Positions 43,763 through 53,469 of a stretch of 64,000 nucleotides of DNA are shown piece after piece. Below the pieces are notes generated by a model. That model searched no databases and was not told the DNA's origin. It saw nothing but the letters and a program-made list of their open reading frames with translations. Source of the DNA: Azospirillum picis. GTDB lineage: Bacteria; Pseudomonadota; Alphaproteobacteria; Azospirillales; Azospirillaceae. The stretch lies in assembly GCF_017876115.1 (NCBI RefSeq), contig NZ_JAGINO010000004.1, positions 329,391 to 393,390 of the forward strand. Direction: 5' to 3'. Within the stretch, counting starts at the first letter, position 1; each line of letters opens with the position of its first letter. Both the position numbers and the translations under genes were made by a program.

Positions 43763-46288
43763 ATGGCAACGAACCCCGTCGAAATGACCTTTGTCGTCAA
43801 TGCCTCGGGCGTGGCTGCCGGCGGAGTCTGGCCGCACTTCAAGTTCCTCGTCGACGGCGTCAGCGTCGGCCAGGCGACGGTCAATTCCACCAGCGCCGGC
43901 CGTTACAGCTTCACCACCAAGGTGGCGCCGGACGCCGCGCACAAGGTCCAGATCGTCTATGACAACGACTGGCTGTCGACGGACAAGGCGGGCATGTACC
44001 GCGACCTCGTCGTCAAGTCGATCGAGGTGAACGGCAAAGCCATCGCCTCCAGCAGCTCGCTGGCGTCCTATGCCGCCGAAGGCCAGGGCACCCTGTCCGG
44101 CCGCGAGGTCCTGTCGTGGAGCGGTTCGCTCGACTTCAACCTGAACAAGGACTACTTCGCCAGCTCGGCCGGCGCCCCCTCCACGCCGACGACGCCGACC
44201 ACCCCCACCACCCCGTCGATCGGCACGCCGATCGTCGTGAACGCCTACGGCAATGCCGCTGGCGGCGTGAATGCCCACTTCAAGGTGATGGTCGACGGCA
44301 AGGTGATCGGCGAAGGCACTGCCGGCACCGCTGCGAAGGATTTCACCTTCCTCGCCAATGTCAGCTCGGACGCCGCCCACAAGGTGCAGATCCAGTATGA
44401 CAACGACGGTGTCGCCAACGGCGCGGACCGCAACCTGTACGTCAACAAGATCACCATCGGCGGCCATGCCGTCTCCCCGACCGACAGCATCGTGTCCATC
44501 GACAAGGGCGCGCTCGACGGCAAGGACGTCGTCGCCGGTCAGAAGGGCATGTGGTGGAACGGCACGATGGAGGTCCACGCCGACAAGTCCTGGTTCGGCG
44601 GCAGCAGCTCCAACCCGTCGACCCCCTCCAACCCGTCCAACCCGGCGCCGACGCAGCCGAGCCTGTCGGTCAGCGACGTGACAGTGACCGAGCCGACCGG
44701 CACCAAGTCCGCGGGCGGCATCCAGGGCTTCCTGCACACCGAGGGCAACCAGATCGTCGACGAGGCCGGCAACACCGTCCGCCTGACCGGCGTCAACTGG
44801 TTCGGCGGCGAGGGCTACAACTACGTGCCCGCCGGCCTGTGGGTCGACAGCTACCAGCATCACCTCGAGAACATGAAGTCGGTCGGCTTCAACACCATCC
44901 GCCTGACCATGTCGGACTCCATGTTCGACAGCTCGGCGGTGACCAACGGCATCGACTACTCGAAGAACCCGGATCTCGTCGGCCTGACCCGCCTGCAGGT
45001 CTATGACAAGGTCATCGACTACGCCGGCAAGCTCGGCATGAAGGTGATCCTCGACCACCACCGCAACGACGGCGGCGCCGGCACCAACGAGCACGGGCTG
45101 TGGTACACCAGTGCCCACCCGGAATCGAAGATGATCGAGAACTGGAAGATGCTGGCCAAGCATTACGCCGGCAACGAGACGGTCATCGGTGCCGACCTGC
45201 ACAACGAGCCCAGCGTCAGCGCCACCTGGGGCGGCAACGCCTCCACCGATTGGGCCTCGGCGGCCGAGCGCATCGGCAACTCGATCCAGTCGGTCAACAA
45301 GGATTGGCTGCTGTTCGTCGAGGGCACGGAGTGGAGCAGCACGCTGGCCGGTGCGCAGTCGCGCCCGATCCACTTCGACACCCCGAACAAGCTGGTCTAT
45401 TCGCCGCACGCCTATGGCCAGAGCGTCGGCCAGTTCAGCTGGCTGAACGACCCGAACTACCCGAACAACCTGCCGGCCCAGTACGACAAGATGTGGGGGT
45501 ACCTGTACAAGAACGACACCGCCCCGATCCTGCTGGGCGAGTGGGGTGGCCAGTTCAAGAGCTCGGCTGAGCAGACCTGGGCCAGCACCATGGCCAAGTA
45601 CCTGAACGGCGACTGGAACCTGGACGGCAAGAGCGACATCGCCGCCGGCGACAAGGGCATGAGCTGGACCTTCTGGGCCTGGACCCCGGAATCCGGCGAT
45701 GTCGGCGGCATCCTGATGGACGACTACAAGACGGTCAACCAGACCAAGGTCAACATCATCAAGCAGGCGATGGGCGGCGCGGTGTTCGACACCGACAACG
45801 GCGGCACCACTCCGAACACCGCCAACGCGGTGTTCACGGTGAAGCTGTCGGCGGCTTCCAACACCCCGGTCACGGTCGATTTCGCCACGGTCGACGGCAC
45901 CGCCAAGGCCGGCTCCGACTACGCCGCCACCAGCGGCAAGCTGACCTTCGCCGCCGGCGAAACCACCAAGACCATCGCGGTCAAGGTGCTGAGCGACAGC
46001 GTGACGGAAGGCAACGAGACCTTCGGGCTGAAGATCTCCAACCCGACCGCCGCCACGATCGCCGATGCCAACGGCACCGGCACGATCGTCGACGCCGCCG
46101 CCAAGGCCGCCGCAGCCGCCGCGCTGGATGCCAACGCTTTGCTGGCCCACACGATGGCCACTGCCGCCGCCCCGGTGGCGACCGCCGCCAGCCTCGACGG
46201 CTCGGTCACCGACCTGTCGCACGCCGCCATCGACACCAGCTACCACGCCGTTGATTGGCACGACCCGGCGCTGGCCCACGCCGCCTGA
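43763..46288 (+). CDS. GH5 glycoside hydrolase with two CBM60-like modules and a split Calx-beta
   Basis: 841 residues. Two related carbohydrate-binding modules of CBM36/60 type (about 5-115 and 155-260; shared motifs HFKVMVDGKVIGEGT / HFKFLVDGVSVGQAT and DAAHKVQIxYDND) are joined by Pro/Thr and Pro/Ser linkers. A Calx-beta first strand (PSLSVSDVTVTEP, about 299-311) precedes a GH5 barrel (about 320-672) with acid Glu in DLHNEPS (about 481) and nucleophile Glu in LLGEWGG (about 592). The rest of the Calx-beta domain follows (about 683-775). There is no signal peptide; the acidic, Ala/His-rich C-terminus suggests type I secretion. It probably cuts a beta-1,4-glucan-like polymer outside the cell. 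Confidence 0.88.
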   Translation: MATNPVEMTFVVNASGVAAGGVWPHFKFLVDGVSVGQATVNSTSAGRYSFTTKVAPDAAHKVQIVYDNDWLSTDKAGMYRDLVVKSIEVNGKAIASSSSLASYAAEGQGTLSGREVLSWSGSLDFNLNKDYFASSAGAPSTPTTPTTPTTPSIGTPIVVNAYGNAAGGVNAHFKVMVDGKVIGEGTAGTAAKDFTFLANVSSDAAHKVQIQYDNDGVANGADRNLYVNKITIGGHAVSPTDSIVSIDKGALDGKDVVAGQKGMWWNGTMEVHADKSWFGGSSSNPSTPSNPSNPAPTQPSLSVSDVTVTEPTGTKSAGGIQGFLHTEGNQIVDEAGNTVRLTGVNWFGGEGYNYVPAGLWVDSYQHHLENMKSVGFNTIRLTMSDSMFDSSAVTNGIDYSKNPDLVGLTRLQVYDKVIDYAGKLGMKVILDHHRNDGGAGTNEHGLWYTSAHPESKMIENWKMLAKHYAGNETVIGADLHNEPSVSATWGGNASTDWASAAERIGNSIQSVNKDWLLFVEGTEWSSTLAGAQSRPIHFDTPNKLVYSPHAYGQSVGQFSWLNDPNYPNNLPAQYDKMWGYLYKNDTAPILLGEWGGQFKSSAEQTWASTMAKYLNGDWNLDGKSDIAAGDKGMSWTFWAWTPESGDVGGILMDDYKTVNQTKVNIIKQAMGGAVFDTDNGGTTPNTANAVFTVKLSAASNTPVTVDFATVDGTAKAGSDYAATSGKLTFAAGETTKTIAVKVLSDSVTEGNETFGLKISNPTAATIADANGTGTIVDAAAKAAAAAALDANALLAHTMATAAAPVATAASLDGSVTDLSHAAIDTSYHAVDWHDPALAHAA

Positions 46289-46315
46289 TAGCGGTAGCCA
46301 TCGCAAGGTGAAAAA

Positions 46316-46349
46316 GGAAGGGGCCGGCAGCATGCTGCCGGCCCCTTCC
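46316..46349. terminator. Bidirectional terminator between GH5 and the acetyltransferase gene
   Basis: A perfect 34-base palindrome with GGAAGGGGCCGGCAGCA as one arm, flanked by AAAAA on the left and TGCTTTTC on the right. It serves both convergent genes. Confidence 0.9.
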
Positions 46350-46406
46350 TGCTTTTCTTCCCGCCTGCCGACGCGGGCGCCTCCCCGTCGCCGGTCCCGT
46401 GCCGGC

Positions 46407-47051
46407 TCAGCCCGGCATCGGCGCGACGGCGGCAGCCGACACCCCCGGCCTGCCGGCGACCGGTGCCGGGTTGGGGATGTCGGGCACCGCGACCTCCGCC
46501 ACCGGCTTGCCGGGATTGCCGGCGACCACGGTACGCCGCGGCACCGGCTTGGTGACGACCGAGGAGGCCGCCACGATGCACTCGTCGCCGACGCTGACGC
46601 CGATCACCACGGCGTGCGGACCGACCCACACCCCATCGCCCAGTTCCGGGTAATGGGTGACCCGGCCGGAGGGAAGCAGGTCGTCCTTCTGTCCGAGGGT
46701 GACGCCGTGGAACAGCGTGACGTTCGCGCCGATCCGGGCATTGGCGTTCACCACCAGTCCCCAGCCGTGCAGGATGCGCAGCCCGGGACCGACCTCGGTC
46801 TCCCACGGAAGGTCCATGGCGGCAGAATGCTGGGTCCAGCGGTGCGCCAGGCGGCAGGCCGCCAGCAGCGGGGCGCGCAGCGGGGCCGGCAGTCCCCGGG
46901 CCGCTTGGCAGCTCCGCAGGGTGAAGGTCACGCGGAACATGCGGTTTCCGGCAAGGAGCTTCAGCACAGCACCCAGGCCCGAACCGCCGCCATAGCGGAT
47001 GGCGTCGGCGCCGACTGTCTGCCAATAGCCGTATCGGGACGCGTCCTGCAT
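46407..47051 (-). CDS. Serine acetyltransferase-like hexapeptide acyltransferase
   Basis: 214 residues. An N-terminal helical part precedes left-handed beta-helix repeats of the CysE type: ILHGWGLVVNANARIGANVTLFHGVTLGQ, then VWVGPHAVVIGVSVGDECIVAASSVV and TVVAGNPGKPVAE. The catalytic His of the FHGVTLG loop is present. CysE acetylates serine for cysteine synthesis, but in polysaccharide clusters close relatives acetylate sugars, which is the better guess here. A Pro/Ala-rich tail follows. It is downstream of the flippase on the same strand. Confidence 0.85.
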   Translation of the reverse strand: MQDASRYGYWQTVGADAIRYGGGSGLGAVLKLLAGNRMFRVTFTLRSCQAARGLPAPLRAPLLAACRLAHRWTQHSAAMDLPWETEVGPGLRILHGWGLVVNANARIGANVTLFHGVTLGQKDDLLPSGRVTHYPELGDGVWVGPHAVVIGVSVGDECIVAASSVVTKPVPRRTVVAGNPGKPVAEVAVPDIPNPAPVAGRPGVSAAAVAPMPG

Positions 47052-47094
47052 AGCCCTGTGGTCCTCCGGGTTGGAATTGTGGTGCGGCGCGGGG

Positions 47095-48573
47095 TCAGGC
47101 CGCCTGCGGCCGGCGCAGGAAACGCCCGAGCATGCGGGAGAGCATCGCGCGATCCGTCTTGCCGAAGCTCGGCCCGAACAGGGCTGCGATGGCGGCCAGC
47201 AGCGTCAGCCCGACCTTGGCGGCCGCGAAGGTCGGGTCCACCTCGAAGCCGAACAGCGCGAGGCCGGCGAGATAGGCGATGGTCGCCGGGGCCAGGATGC
47301 CCAGCACGCGCAGGACGCCCAGCGGCGGCTCCTTCGGGCTGAGGCGCCGGCACAGGGCCTCGGTGGCGCCGACCATGAACAGCTCGCGCAACAGAACACC
47401 GACCGCCCCACCCATCAGCCCGAGCGGCCCGAGCGTCGCCGCCATGATCAGCGTTCCCACCACCACGCCGCCCAGCGAGATCATCGGCAGCACGCCGACC
47501 TTCTTGGTCTTGACCAGGCCCACCTCAGCATGCATCCGCACGCCGTGCAGCACATAGGCCAGCACCAGCAACGGCATGCAGGGCAGCACCGGCGCATAGT
47601 CGTGGGACGCGATCAGCCACAGCACCTCGGGCGCGGTCAGCGCCATGCCGAGGCCGGCGGCGGTCAGCAGCACCAGGAACAGGTAGAACACGAACTCGGA
47701 CTGCTCGCGGCCGGCGGTGCTGTCCTGCGCCTCGATGCGGCTGACCGACCAAATCTGCAGGAACGATGCGGTCAGGAACATGTAGAGCAGCGTCGCCAGC
47801 CGCAGCCCGAAGGACAGCACGCCCACCGCCGCCACGCCCATCAGCAGGTTCACCAGGTAGCGCATGGCGAACTGGTTGCCCATGTCCAGCATGGTCTGCG
47901 GCATGAAGGGCAGCCCCAGCGCCGCCACCCGCTTCAGGATGCCGAAGGAGAAGGAGACACCGTTGGCAGCCAGGATGGCGACGGTCAGCCCGACGCCCAG
48001 GCCGACGAAGGTGATCGCGTTCGCGAGGAAGATGCCCGTCACCCCCAGGTCCATCGCGAGCAGGAAGCTGAGGTTGAGGCCGATCAGCCCGACCGCCTTG
48101 CCGACCGAGATCAGCAGGCAGGTGCCGGAGCGCTTGTGCACCCGGTAATAGGCCAGGGCCAGTTCGAACACCGCGCTGAACGCGATGCCGGCGAAGGCGA
48201 AGGCGACGATCGGCGCTTGCTCGGACGTGCCGAACAGCATGTGGCTGGCCGCCCATCCGCCTGGAAAGGAGACGGCCAGCAGCGCCAGCGATGCGACCCA
48301 CAGGCCGATCATGGTGGTGCTGACCACGCGTGACCGGCCCTTGTCGTCGGGGTGTTCGAAGTAGACGACGGTGAAGGCGTTGATCATGCCGATCATCAGC
48401 ATGACCGCGACGATGTCGCCGACGACGCTGATCAGCGCATAGACGCCGAATTCCGCAGGCGACAGGACCTTCGTGTAAAGCGGCAGCAGAAGCAGTCCCG
48501 CAGCGCGGTTGACCACATTCGCCACCATGAACATCCAGCCGTGCTTGATGATGGTGCCAGCTTCGAGAGACAT
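47095..48573 (-). CDS. Wzx-type polysaccharide flippase
   Basis: 492 residues from the ATG at 48573, with AGGA six bases before. The protein is almost wholly hydrophobic with about twelve to fourteen membrane segments and the MATE/Wzx pattern near the start (IIKHGWMFMVANVVNRAAGLLLLPLYTKVLSPAEFGVYAL). It should flip lipid-linked repeat units across the inner membrane for polymerisation. It is transcribed opposite to most of the cluster, together with the acetyltransferase gene 43 bases downstream. Confidence 0.88.
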   Translation of the reverse strand: MSLEAGTIIKHGWMFMVANVVNRAAGLLLLPLYTKVLSPAEFGVYALISVVGDIVAVMLMIGMINAFTVVYFEHPDDKGRSRVVSTTMIGLWVASLALLAVSFPGGWAASHMLFGTSEQAPIVAFAFAGIAFSAVFELALAYYRVHKRSGTCLLISVGKAVGLIGLNLSFLLAMDLGVTGIFLANAITFVGLGVGLTVAILAANGVSFSFGILKRVAALGLPFMPQTMLDMGNQFAMRYLVNLLMGVAAVGVLSFGLRLATLLYMFLTASFLQIWSVSRIEAQDSTAGREQSEFVFYLFLVLLTAAGLGMALTAPEVLWLIASHDYAPVLPCMPLLVLAYVLHGVRMHAEVGLVKTKKVGVLPMISLGGVVVGTLIMAATLGPLGLMGGAVGVLLRELFMVGATEALCRRLSPKEPPLGVLRVLGILAPATIAYLAGLALFGFEVDPTFAAAKVGLTLLAAIAALFGPSFGKTDRAMLSRMLGRFLRRPQAA

Positions 48574-49369
48574 CCGGTTTCCTTCGCTTCCCGCCTTCCC
48601 CTGAGAGCGCGTTCCCCGGTCGGTCCGCCGGGTGGCGCGTGGGTGCAAAATGGGAAAAGTCCGGCCAAATCTCGGGGGCTGGCGGCTGACCGTCAATTCG
48701 GCCTTGCAGCGACGAAAAACACTCTTCGGTGCTAGTCACCACGGCTCCGGCACTGTGCCCTGGACGTTCCGATTAGGCGCTCCGGCAGGGCTGCAAGCTG
48801 CCTCTGACGCAAGGAAAATGGCAAGGGTGCGTTCGCGCCGCCTGCTCGTCCGGAATCGTCGCGGCTCCTCCATCGGGAATTGTCGGCACCGTCGGCGCGC
48901 CGCACGATCGGTCGACACCCCCATTCGCGCACAGGAGAAGGAACCGGAAGGGGAGGCGGCACCCCCTCTCTACCCATTTTTTGCGGCGAGGGCGGGCGCC
49001 ACCGGGGGTGTGGCACACCGAAGCCGCTAGCCCGAACCGCTAACGCCACCCGTGAGCCTCTCCAAAAGCATCCTCTTTAATATTCGAAGCAACGCACCCT
49101 TCGATACCCCGGTGGTATCGCCGATGCGAAATCAACGTCCGTATGCTCTGTTGCTGGTCGGCGATCCTCATCCTAATTCGTCCTCAACGAACCTCGGGAT
49201 CGGCTGACAAAGATCATGAAAGAGCGTTCTTTACATAAATGCGGCGATGAAAGCGCGTCGGCGCAGCATGGTAAAGGCGGGCCGGTTCCAAAGAGACGCT
49301 GATGATGAGCGACCATCCGCGCAGTATCCGCGCGGTGGCTGGCATTCCCTTCAAACCACGGGACCTGCG
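48574..49369. other. Long divergent intergenic region in the exopolysaccharide cluster
   Basis: About 800 bases between the flippase (minus) and the initiating transferase (plus). The right half is less GC-rich. It contains an inverted repeat CGATACC-CCGGT-GGTATCG (49102-49120) that could be an operator. No coding frame has both a ribosome site and recognisable features. It is likely the main control region of the cluster. Confidence 0.45.
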
Positions 49370-50845
49370 ATGAGCAAACTGGACCCTGAAGTGGCCATCG
49401 ACCTGACTGCAACAAAAAAGACGGCAATCCCGACGATCGCGCCGGGGCTGCTGCTGGCCCTGTCCGACGGCCTGGTTCTCGCCTTGGTGGGATGGACGCT
49501 CAACCATTTCCTCGGCACCGACGTGCTGACCGACCCGGTGGAGGCGGCCGCCTGGCAGAGATCGCTGGTCACCGGGCTGATGCTGGTGCCGCTGGTCAAG
49601 TCGGTGTTCGGCATCTATACGCTCGGCCGCTTCGACTACATGGAGCGGACGCGCCGCACCTTTCAGGCCGCCTTCCTGTGCTGCGCCGTCCTTGCCGTTC
49701 CCTTCGTCGTCATGGACGGCTTCCGCTCCTTCTTCGTCGAGGCGCTGTCGATCGCGCTGCTCGGCTTCGCCATCACCTACGTCGCCGACCTGCTGCTGAT
49801 CCAGGGCCTGCTGTCGACGGCGCTCGACTGGCGGACGCCGGTGATGATCGTCGGTGCCGGCCCGCAGGGTGCGGCCATCGCCGAGAAGCTGCAGCGCCTG
49901 CCCTGGCTCGGCATGCGGCCCGTCGGCTTCGTCGATGACGACGACAGCCTCTGGCAGACCCGGGTTTCGGGCCTGCCGGTGATGGGGCCGGTGGAGCTGC
50001 TGTCCAAGTCGCCGGCGGTCGCCCGCCAGGCCAGCGCCGCCATCGTCGCCGACCTCGGGCGTCACGTCGACCGCCACATGGGTGGCGAGGGGACCGACCT
50101 GACCGGGCTGGTGCGCACCCTGCCCTACCGCCAGGTCTACTGCGTGCTCGGCGAAGGCAACGTCAGCGCCGTCGACGCGACCTATCACAACCTTCACGGC
50201 TCGCTCGCCCTGCGCGTCAGCGTCCGTCCGCCGACCGTCTACCTGCGCATCCGCCGCGCCATGGACATCGTCCTGTCCAGCATCCTGCTGGTGGCCGTGG
50301 CGCCGCTGATGCTGGGGCTGGCCATCGCGATCAAGCTCGACAGCCCGGGTCCGGTGATGTTCCGCCAGAAGCGCTGGGCCGGCGGCAAGCAGACCTTCGA
50401 CCTGCTGAAGTTCCGCTCCATGCATGTCGATGCCGAGGAACAGCTACAGCATCTGCTGGAAACCGATCCGGTCGCCCGCGAAGAGTACATGACCTACCAC
50501 AAGCTGACGGTCGACCCGCGCATCACCCCGCTCGGCCGTTTCCTTCGCAAGACCTCGCTCGACGAACTGCCGCAGCTCTGGAACATCCTGATGGGCGACA
50601 TGAGCCTGATCGGCCCGCGCGCCTACATGCCGAAGGAACTGCCGGAAGTGGGCGAGTCCGCCGCCGTCATCGGAACGGTCCGTCCGGGCCTGACCGGCTA
50701 CTGGCAGGTGTCGGGGCGTCATCGCACCACCTTCCAGGAGCGCGTCGCCATGGACGTCTTCTACGTCCGCAACTGCGGCCTGCTGTTCGACTTCTTCATC
50801 CTGTGCAAGACCGCGGTGATGGTTCTCAAGGGCGACGGGTCGTAA
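49370..50845 (+). CDS. Undecaprenyl-phosphate sugar-1-phosphate transferase, WbaP-like
   Basis: 491 residues from the ATG at 49370. Four to five N-terminal membrane segments, a Rossmann-like CoA-binding-type region ([30 protein letters not shown]), a further membrane segment near 310 ([20 protein letters not shown]) and the catalytic bacterial sugar transferase domain: [66 protein letters not shown] and [14 protein letters not shown]. It starts repeat-unit assembly by putting a hexose-1-phosphate on undecaprenyl phosphate. It is followed by a strong terminator. Confidence 0.93.
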   Translation: MSKLDPEVAIDLTATKKTAIPTIAPGLLLALSDGLVLALVGWTLNHFLGTDVLTDPVEAAAWQRSLVTGLMLVPLVKSVFGIYTLGRFDYMERTRRTFQAAFLCCAVLAVPFVVMDGFRSFFVEALSIALLGFAITYVADLLLIQGLLSTALDWRTPVMIVGAGPQGAAIAEKLQRLPWLGMRPVGFVDDDDSLWQTRVSGLPVMGPVELLSKSPAVARQASAAIVADLGRHVDRHMGGEGTDLTGLVRTLPYRQVYCVLGEGNVSAVDATYHNLHGSLALRVSVRPPTVYLRIRRAMDIVLSSILLVAVAPLMLGLAIAIKLDSPGPVMFRQKRWAGGKQTFDLLKFRSMHVDAEEQLQHLLETDPVAREEYMTYHKLTVDPRITPLGRFLRKTSLDELPQLWNILMGDMSLIGPRAYMPKELPEVGESAAVIGTVRPGLTGYWQVSGRHRTTFQERVAMDVFYVRNCGLLFDFFILCKTAVMVLKGDGS

Positions 50846-50876
50846 CGCGGCGCCCACCGCAGGCCTCCTGATCCTG

Positions 50877-50913
50877 GCCCCCGCGCATCCCGTGCGCGGG
50901 GGCTTTTCTTTTG
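50877..50913 (+). terminator. Terminator after the WbaP-like gene
   Basis: GCCCCCGCGCA and TGCGCGGGGGC (11-bp perfect stem, 5-base loop) followed by TTTTCTTTT, 31 bases after the stop codon. Confidence 0.92.
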
Positions 50914-51095
50914 CCACGGCCGTCTTGGACCCGCGCGGCCGGATAGGGTGGTCCGGAAGCGGCTACCCCTTTCGGGTGCGGCCTCCTTCGGTCTAATGCC
51001 ACCGCCCGCCTACGCGACGGGGGAAGCGGTACGCATCTTCAGTGCTGCACAGCCGAACACGGACGGCAGCCCAGGGACAGCCGCAAGGAAGACCG

Positions 51096-52436
51096 ATGAA
51101 AATCCTGGATTTTCTGGAAAAGAGCATCGCCGTTGTCTGCATCATCGCCTTTGGCGGCTCCGTGCTGCCGCTGATGCTGACCGGTGGCGACCCGCAGTCG
51201 GGGGACCTTGAATCCTCCGCCGTCACCGTCCTCTACGGCGGCATCTACGTGCTGCTGCTGGTGGCCATCGCACTCAGGCCGGCGATCGCGTTCCAGATAC
51301 CCTTCGCCAGTCCGGCGCTGACGATGATGCTGGCCTTCGCCTTCCTCACCGCCCTGTGGTCGCTGTTCCCGGACGTGACGCTCCGCCGGTCGATCGCCTT
51401 CCTGTTCACCACCGTCTTCGGGATCTGGCTGGGTTTGCGCTTCCGCTTCCCCGAGATCATGCGGCTGATGGTGATCGGGCTGTCCTTCCTCATGTTCGCC
51501 TCCTTCTTCATGATCTTCGCCATGCCGCAGATCGGCCTGGACAGCGCGCAGCATATCGGCGCCTGGAAGGGCGTGTTCTTCCAGAAGAACGTGACGGGCC
51601 GCATGATGGTCTGGCTGGTGCTGTGCCTGGTCTGGCTGGACTGGCAGAAGGAGGCGAGCCGCTGGATCACCCGCGGGCTGCTGGCGCTGGCGATGCTCCT
51701 CATCATCATGAGCCGGTCGGGCACCGGCCTCGTCACCTCGGTGCTGGTGTCGATGGCGCTCCTGTCCACCACCTTCATGCGCGGCAGCATCCGCAGCTTC
51801 GCGCCGACCATGGCGCTGCTGATCGCGCTGCTGGTCATCGTTGTCACCGCGGGCGCCACCTTCTGGTACGACGTGCTCTACGCGCTTGGCCGCGACCCCA
51901 CCCTGACCGGCCGCACCGTGCTGTGGGAGCATATCGTGCGCTCCGTGTGGGACCGCCCGCTGCTCGGCTACGGCTATGCCGCCTACTGGTTCGGCATCAA
52001 CGGCCCGGCCGCCAGCTTCACCAGGGACTGGGGCATCACCTCGGCCCACAGCGGCTGGCTGGAGCTGACGCTCGACCTCGGCCTCGTCGGCGTGGTGCTG
52101 GTGGTGGCCCTGCTGTCCCGCCTGCTGTTCCAGGGCTTCTTCGCCGCGCGCTACGGCAGCAGCCGCGCCGAGGCCGCCTGGTCCTTCGCCGTCGGCTGCG
52201 CCCTGCTGGCGGTGTCGGTATCGGAAAGCGTGTTCGCCGAGCGCCATTCGCTGAACTGGGTGATCGCCACCGTCGCGGTCGTCCGCCTGGTCCAGCAGAG
52301 CCGCTGGCAGCGCATGCTCCACGATCGTGCCGAGGAGCAGGCCCGCCTGCACCGCCAGGGCCGGCCCGCGCCGTCGGCGGCCTTCGCCGCCTCAATCGTC
52401 GATCAGGGCAGGCCGCTCTACGGCCGCTCCCTCTGA
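51096..52436 (+). CDS. O-antigen ligase/ExoQ-type polysaccharide polymerase
   Basis: 446 residues from the ATG at 51096, preceded by AAGGAAG. About ten to twelve membrane segments with the Wzy_C region typical of ExoQ/WaaL proteins: GAWKGVFFQKNVTGRMM, LIIMSRSGTGLVTS and LTGRTVLWEHIVRSVWDRPLLGYGYAAYWF, then HSGWLELTLDLGLVG. It should join repeat units (Wzy-type polymerase) or attach finished glycan. Next to Wzc, Wzx and WbaP the polymerase role is preferred. Confidence 0.88.
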   Translation: MKILDFLEKSIAVVCIIAFGGSVLPLMLTGGDPQSGDLESSAVTVLYGGIYVLLLVAIALRPAIAFQIPFASPALTMMLAFAFLTALWSLFPDVTLRRSIAFLFTTVFGIWLGLRFRFPEIMRLMVIGLSFLMFASFFMIFAMPQIGLDSAQHIGAWKGVFFQKNVTGRMMVWLVLCLVWLDWQKEASRWITRGLLALAMLLIIMSRSGTGLVTSVLVSMALLSTTFMRGSIRSFAPTMALLIALLVIVVTAGATFWYDVLYALGRDPTLTGRTVLWEHIVRSVWDRPLLGYGYAAYWFGINGPAASFTRDWGITSAHSGWLELTLDLGLVGVVLVVALLSRLLFQGFFAARYGSSRAEAAWSFAVGCALLAVSVSESVFAERHSLNWVIATVAVVRLVQQSRWQRMLHDRAEEQARLHRQGRPAPSAAFAASIVDQGRPLYGRSL

Positions 52437-52482
52437 TCGCCCCCCAATTCCTCTGCGCCCAATTTCGCTTGAAGGCAGACCC

Positions 52483-53448
52483 ATGAGCCCGATGAAAGAG
52501 CCGGCCGGCCACAACGATCCGGCCTCCAACGAACGGGTGACTGTCGTCATCCCCACCCGCAACCGGCCCGATCTGGTAACCCGGGCGGTACGCAGCGCGC
52601 TCGATCAGACCTATGCCGACATCGAGGTCATCGTCGTGATCGACGGCCCCGACCCGGCGACCGTCGAGCACCTCGGCAAGCTGGACGACGCGCGGTTGAA
52701 GGTCATGGCGCTGGAGACGAACCACGGTGCCGCGGAGGCGCGCAACATCGGGGTGCGCAGCGCCAGCGGCGACTGGATCGCATTCCTCGACGACGACGAC
52801 CACTGGATGCCGGAGAAGGTGGCCCTGCAGATGGCCGGCCGTCCGACGGGCATCCGCTTCCCGATCATGAGCTGCCGCTGCCAGGTGGTGACCGCGCGCG
52901 GCACCTTCGCATGGCCCCGGCGGTTGGCCGGGCCGCAGGACGCCATCGGCGACTACCTGTTCATCCGGCGCGGGCTGTTCAAGGGCGAAACCTTCGCCCC
53001 CACGACCACCCTCCTGACGCCCAAGGCGCTGCTGTTGCGAAACCCCATTCCCGAATCCCGGTTCGACGACTGGGAATGGCTGATCACCTGCGGCCGGATC
53101 GACGGCGTGGCGCTGGTCCACATCCCGGATGTCATGGCCGTCCACTACACCGAGAACAACCGGGTCACCCTTTCGACCTGCCACAACATCAACCACGCGC
53201 TGGAGTGGGCGGAGGCGATGCGCGACCACCTGTCGCCGCGCGCCTACGCGAGCCTGCTGCTGCAGGCCACCGGCGGCGAACAGGCGGCCCGCACCGCCGG
53301 CACCCGCTGGCGCATCCTCAATTCCGCCCTGCGTGACGGGCAGCCGACGCCGATGGCGCTGGCCACCTTCACCATGCATTCGCTGATGCCGGTCGGCCTG
53401 CGCCGCCGCTTGCGGCAAGCTCTGTTTTCCGCATCCGACGCTGCCTGA
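52483..53448 (+). CDS. Glycosyltransferase family 2
   Basis: 321 residues. The GT-A nucleotide-binding half is clear: VTVVIPTRNRPDLVTRAVRS, VIVVIDG, NHGAAEARNIGV and the DxD-type motif IAFLDDDDHWMPEK. The acceptor half is less conserved (FDDWEWLITCGRIDG). It is inverting and cytoplasmic, adding a sugar to the lipid-linked repeat unit. The next gene starts 22 bases on, so the two are probably cotranscribed. Confidence 0.88.
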   Translation: MSPMKEPAGHNDPASNERVTVVIPTRNRPDLVTRAVRSALDQTYADIEVIVVIDGPDPATVEHLGKLDDARLKVMALETNHGAAEARNIGVRSASGDWIAFLDDDDHWMPEKVALQMAGRPTGIRFPIMSCRCQVVTARGTFAWPRRLAGPQDAIGDYLFIRRGLFKGETFAPTTTLLTPKALLLRNPIPESRFDDWEWLITCGRIDGVALVHIPDVMAVHYTENNRVTLSTCHNINHALEWAEAMRDHLSPRAYASLLLQATGGEQAARTAGTRWRILNSALRDGQPTPMALATFTMHSLMPVGLRRRLRQALFSASDAA

Positions 53449-53469
53449 GCCGAAAGGATTTCGACGCCT

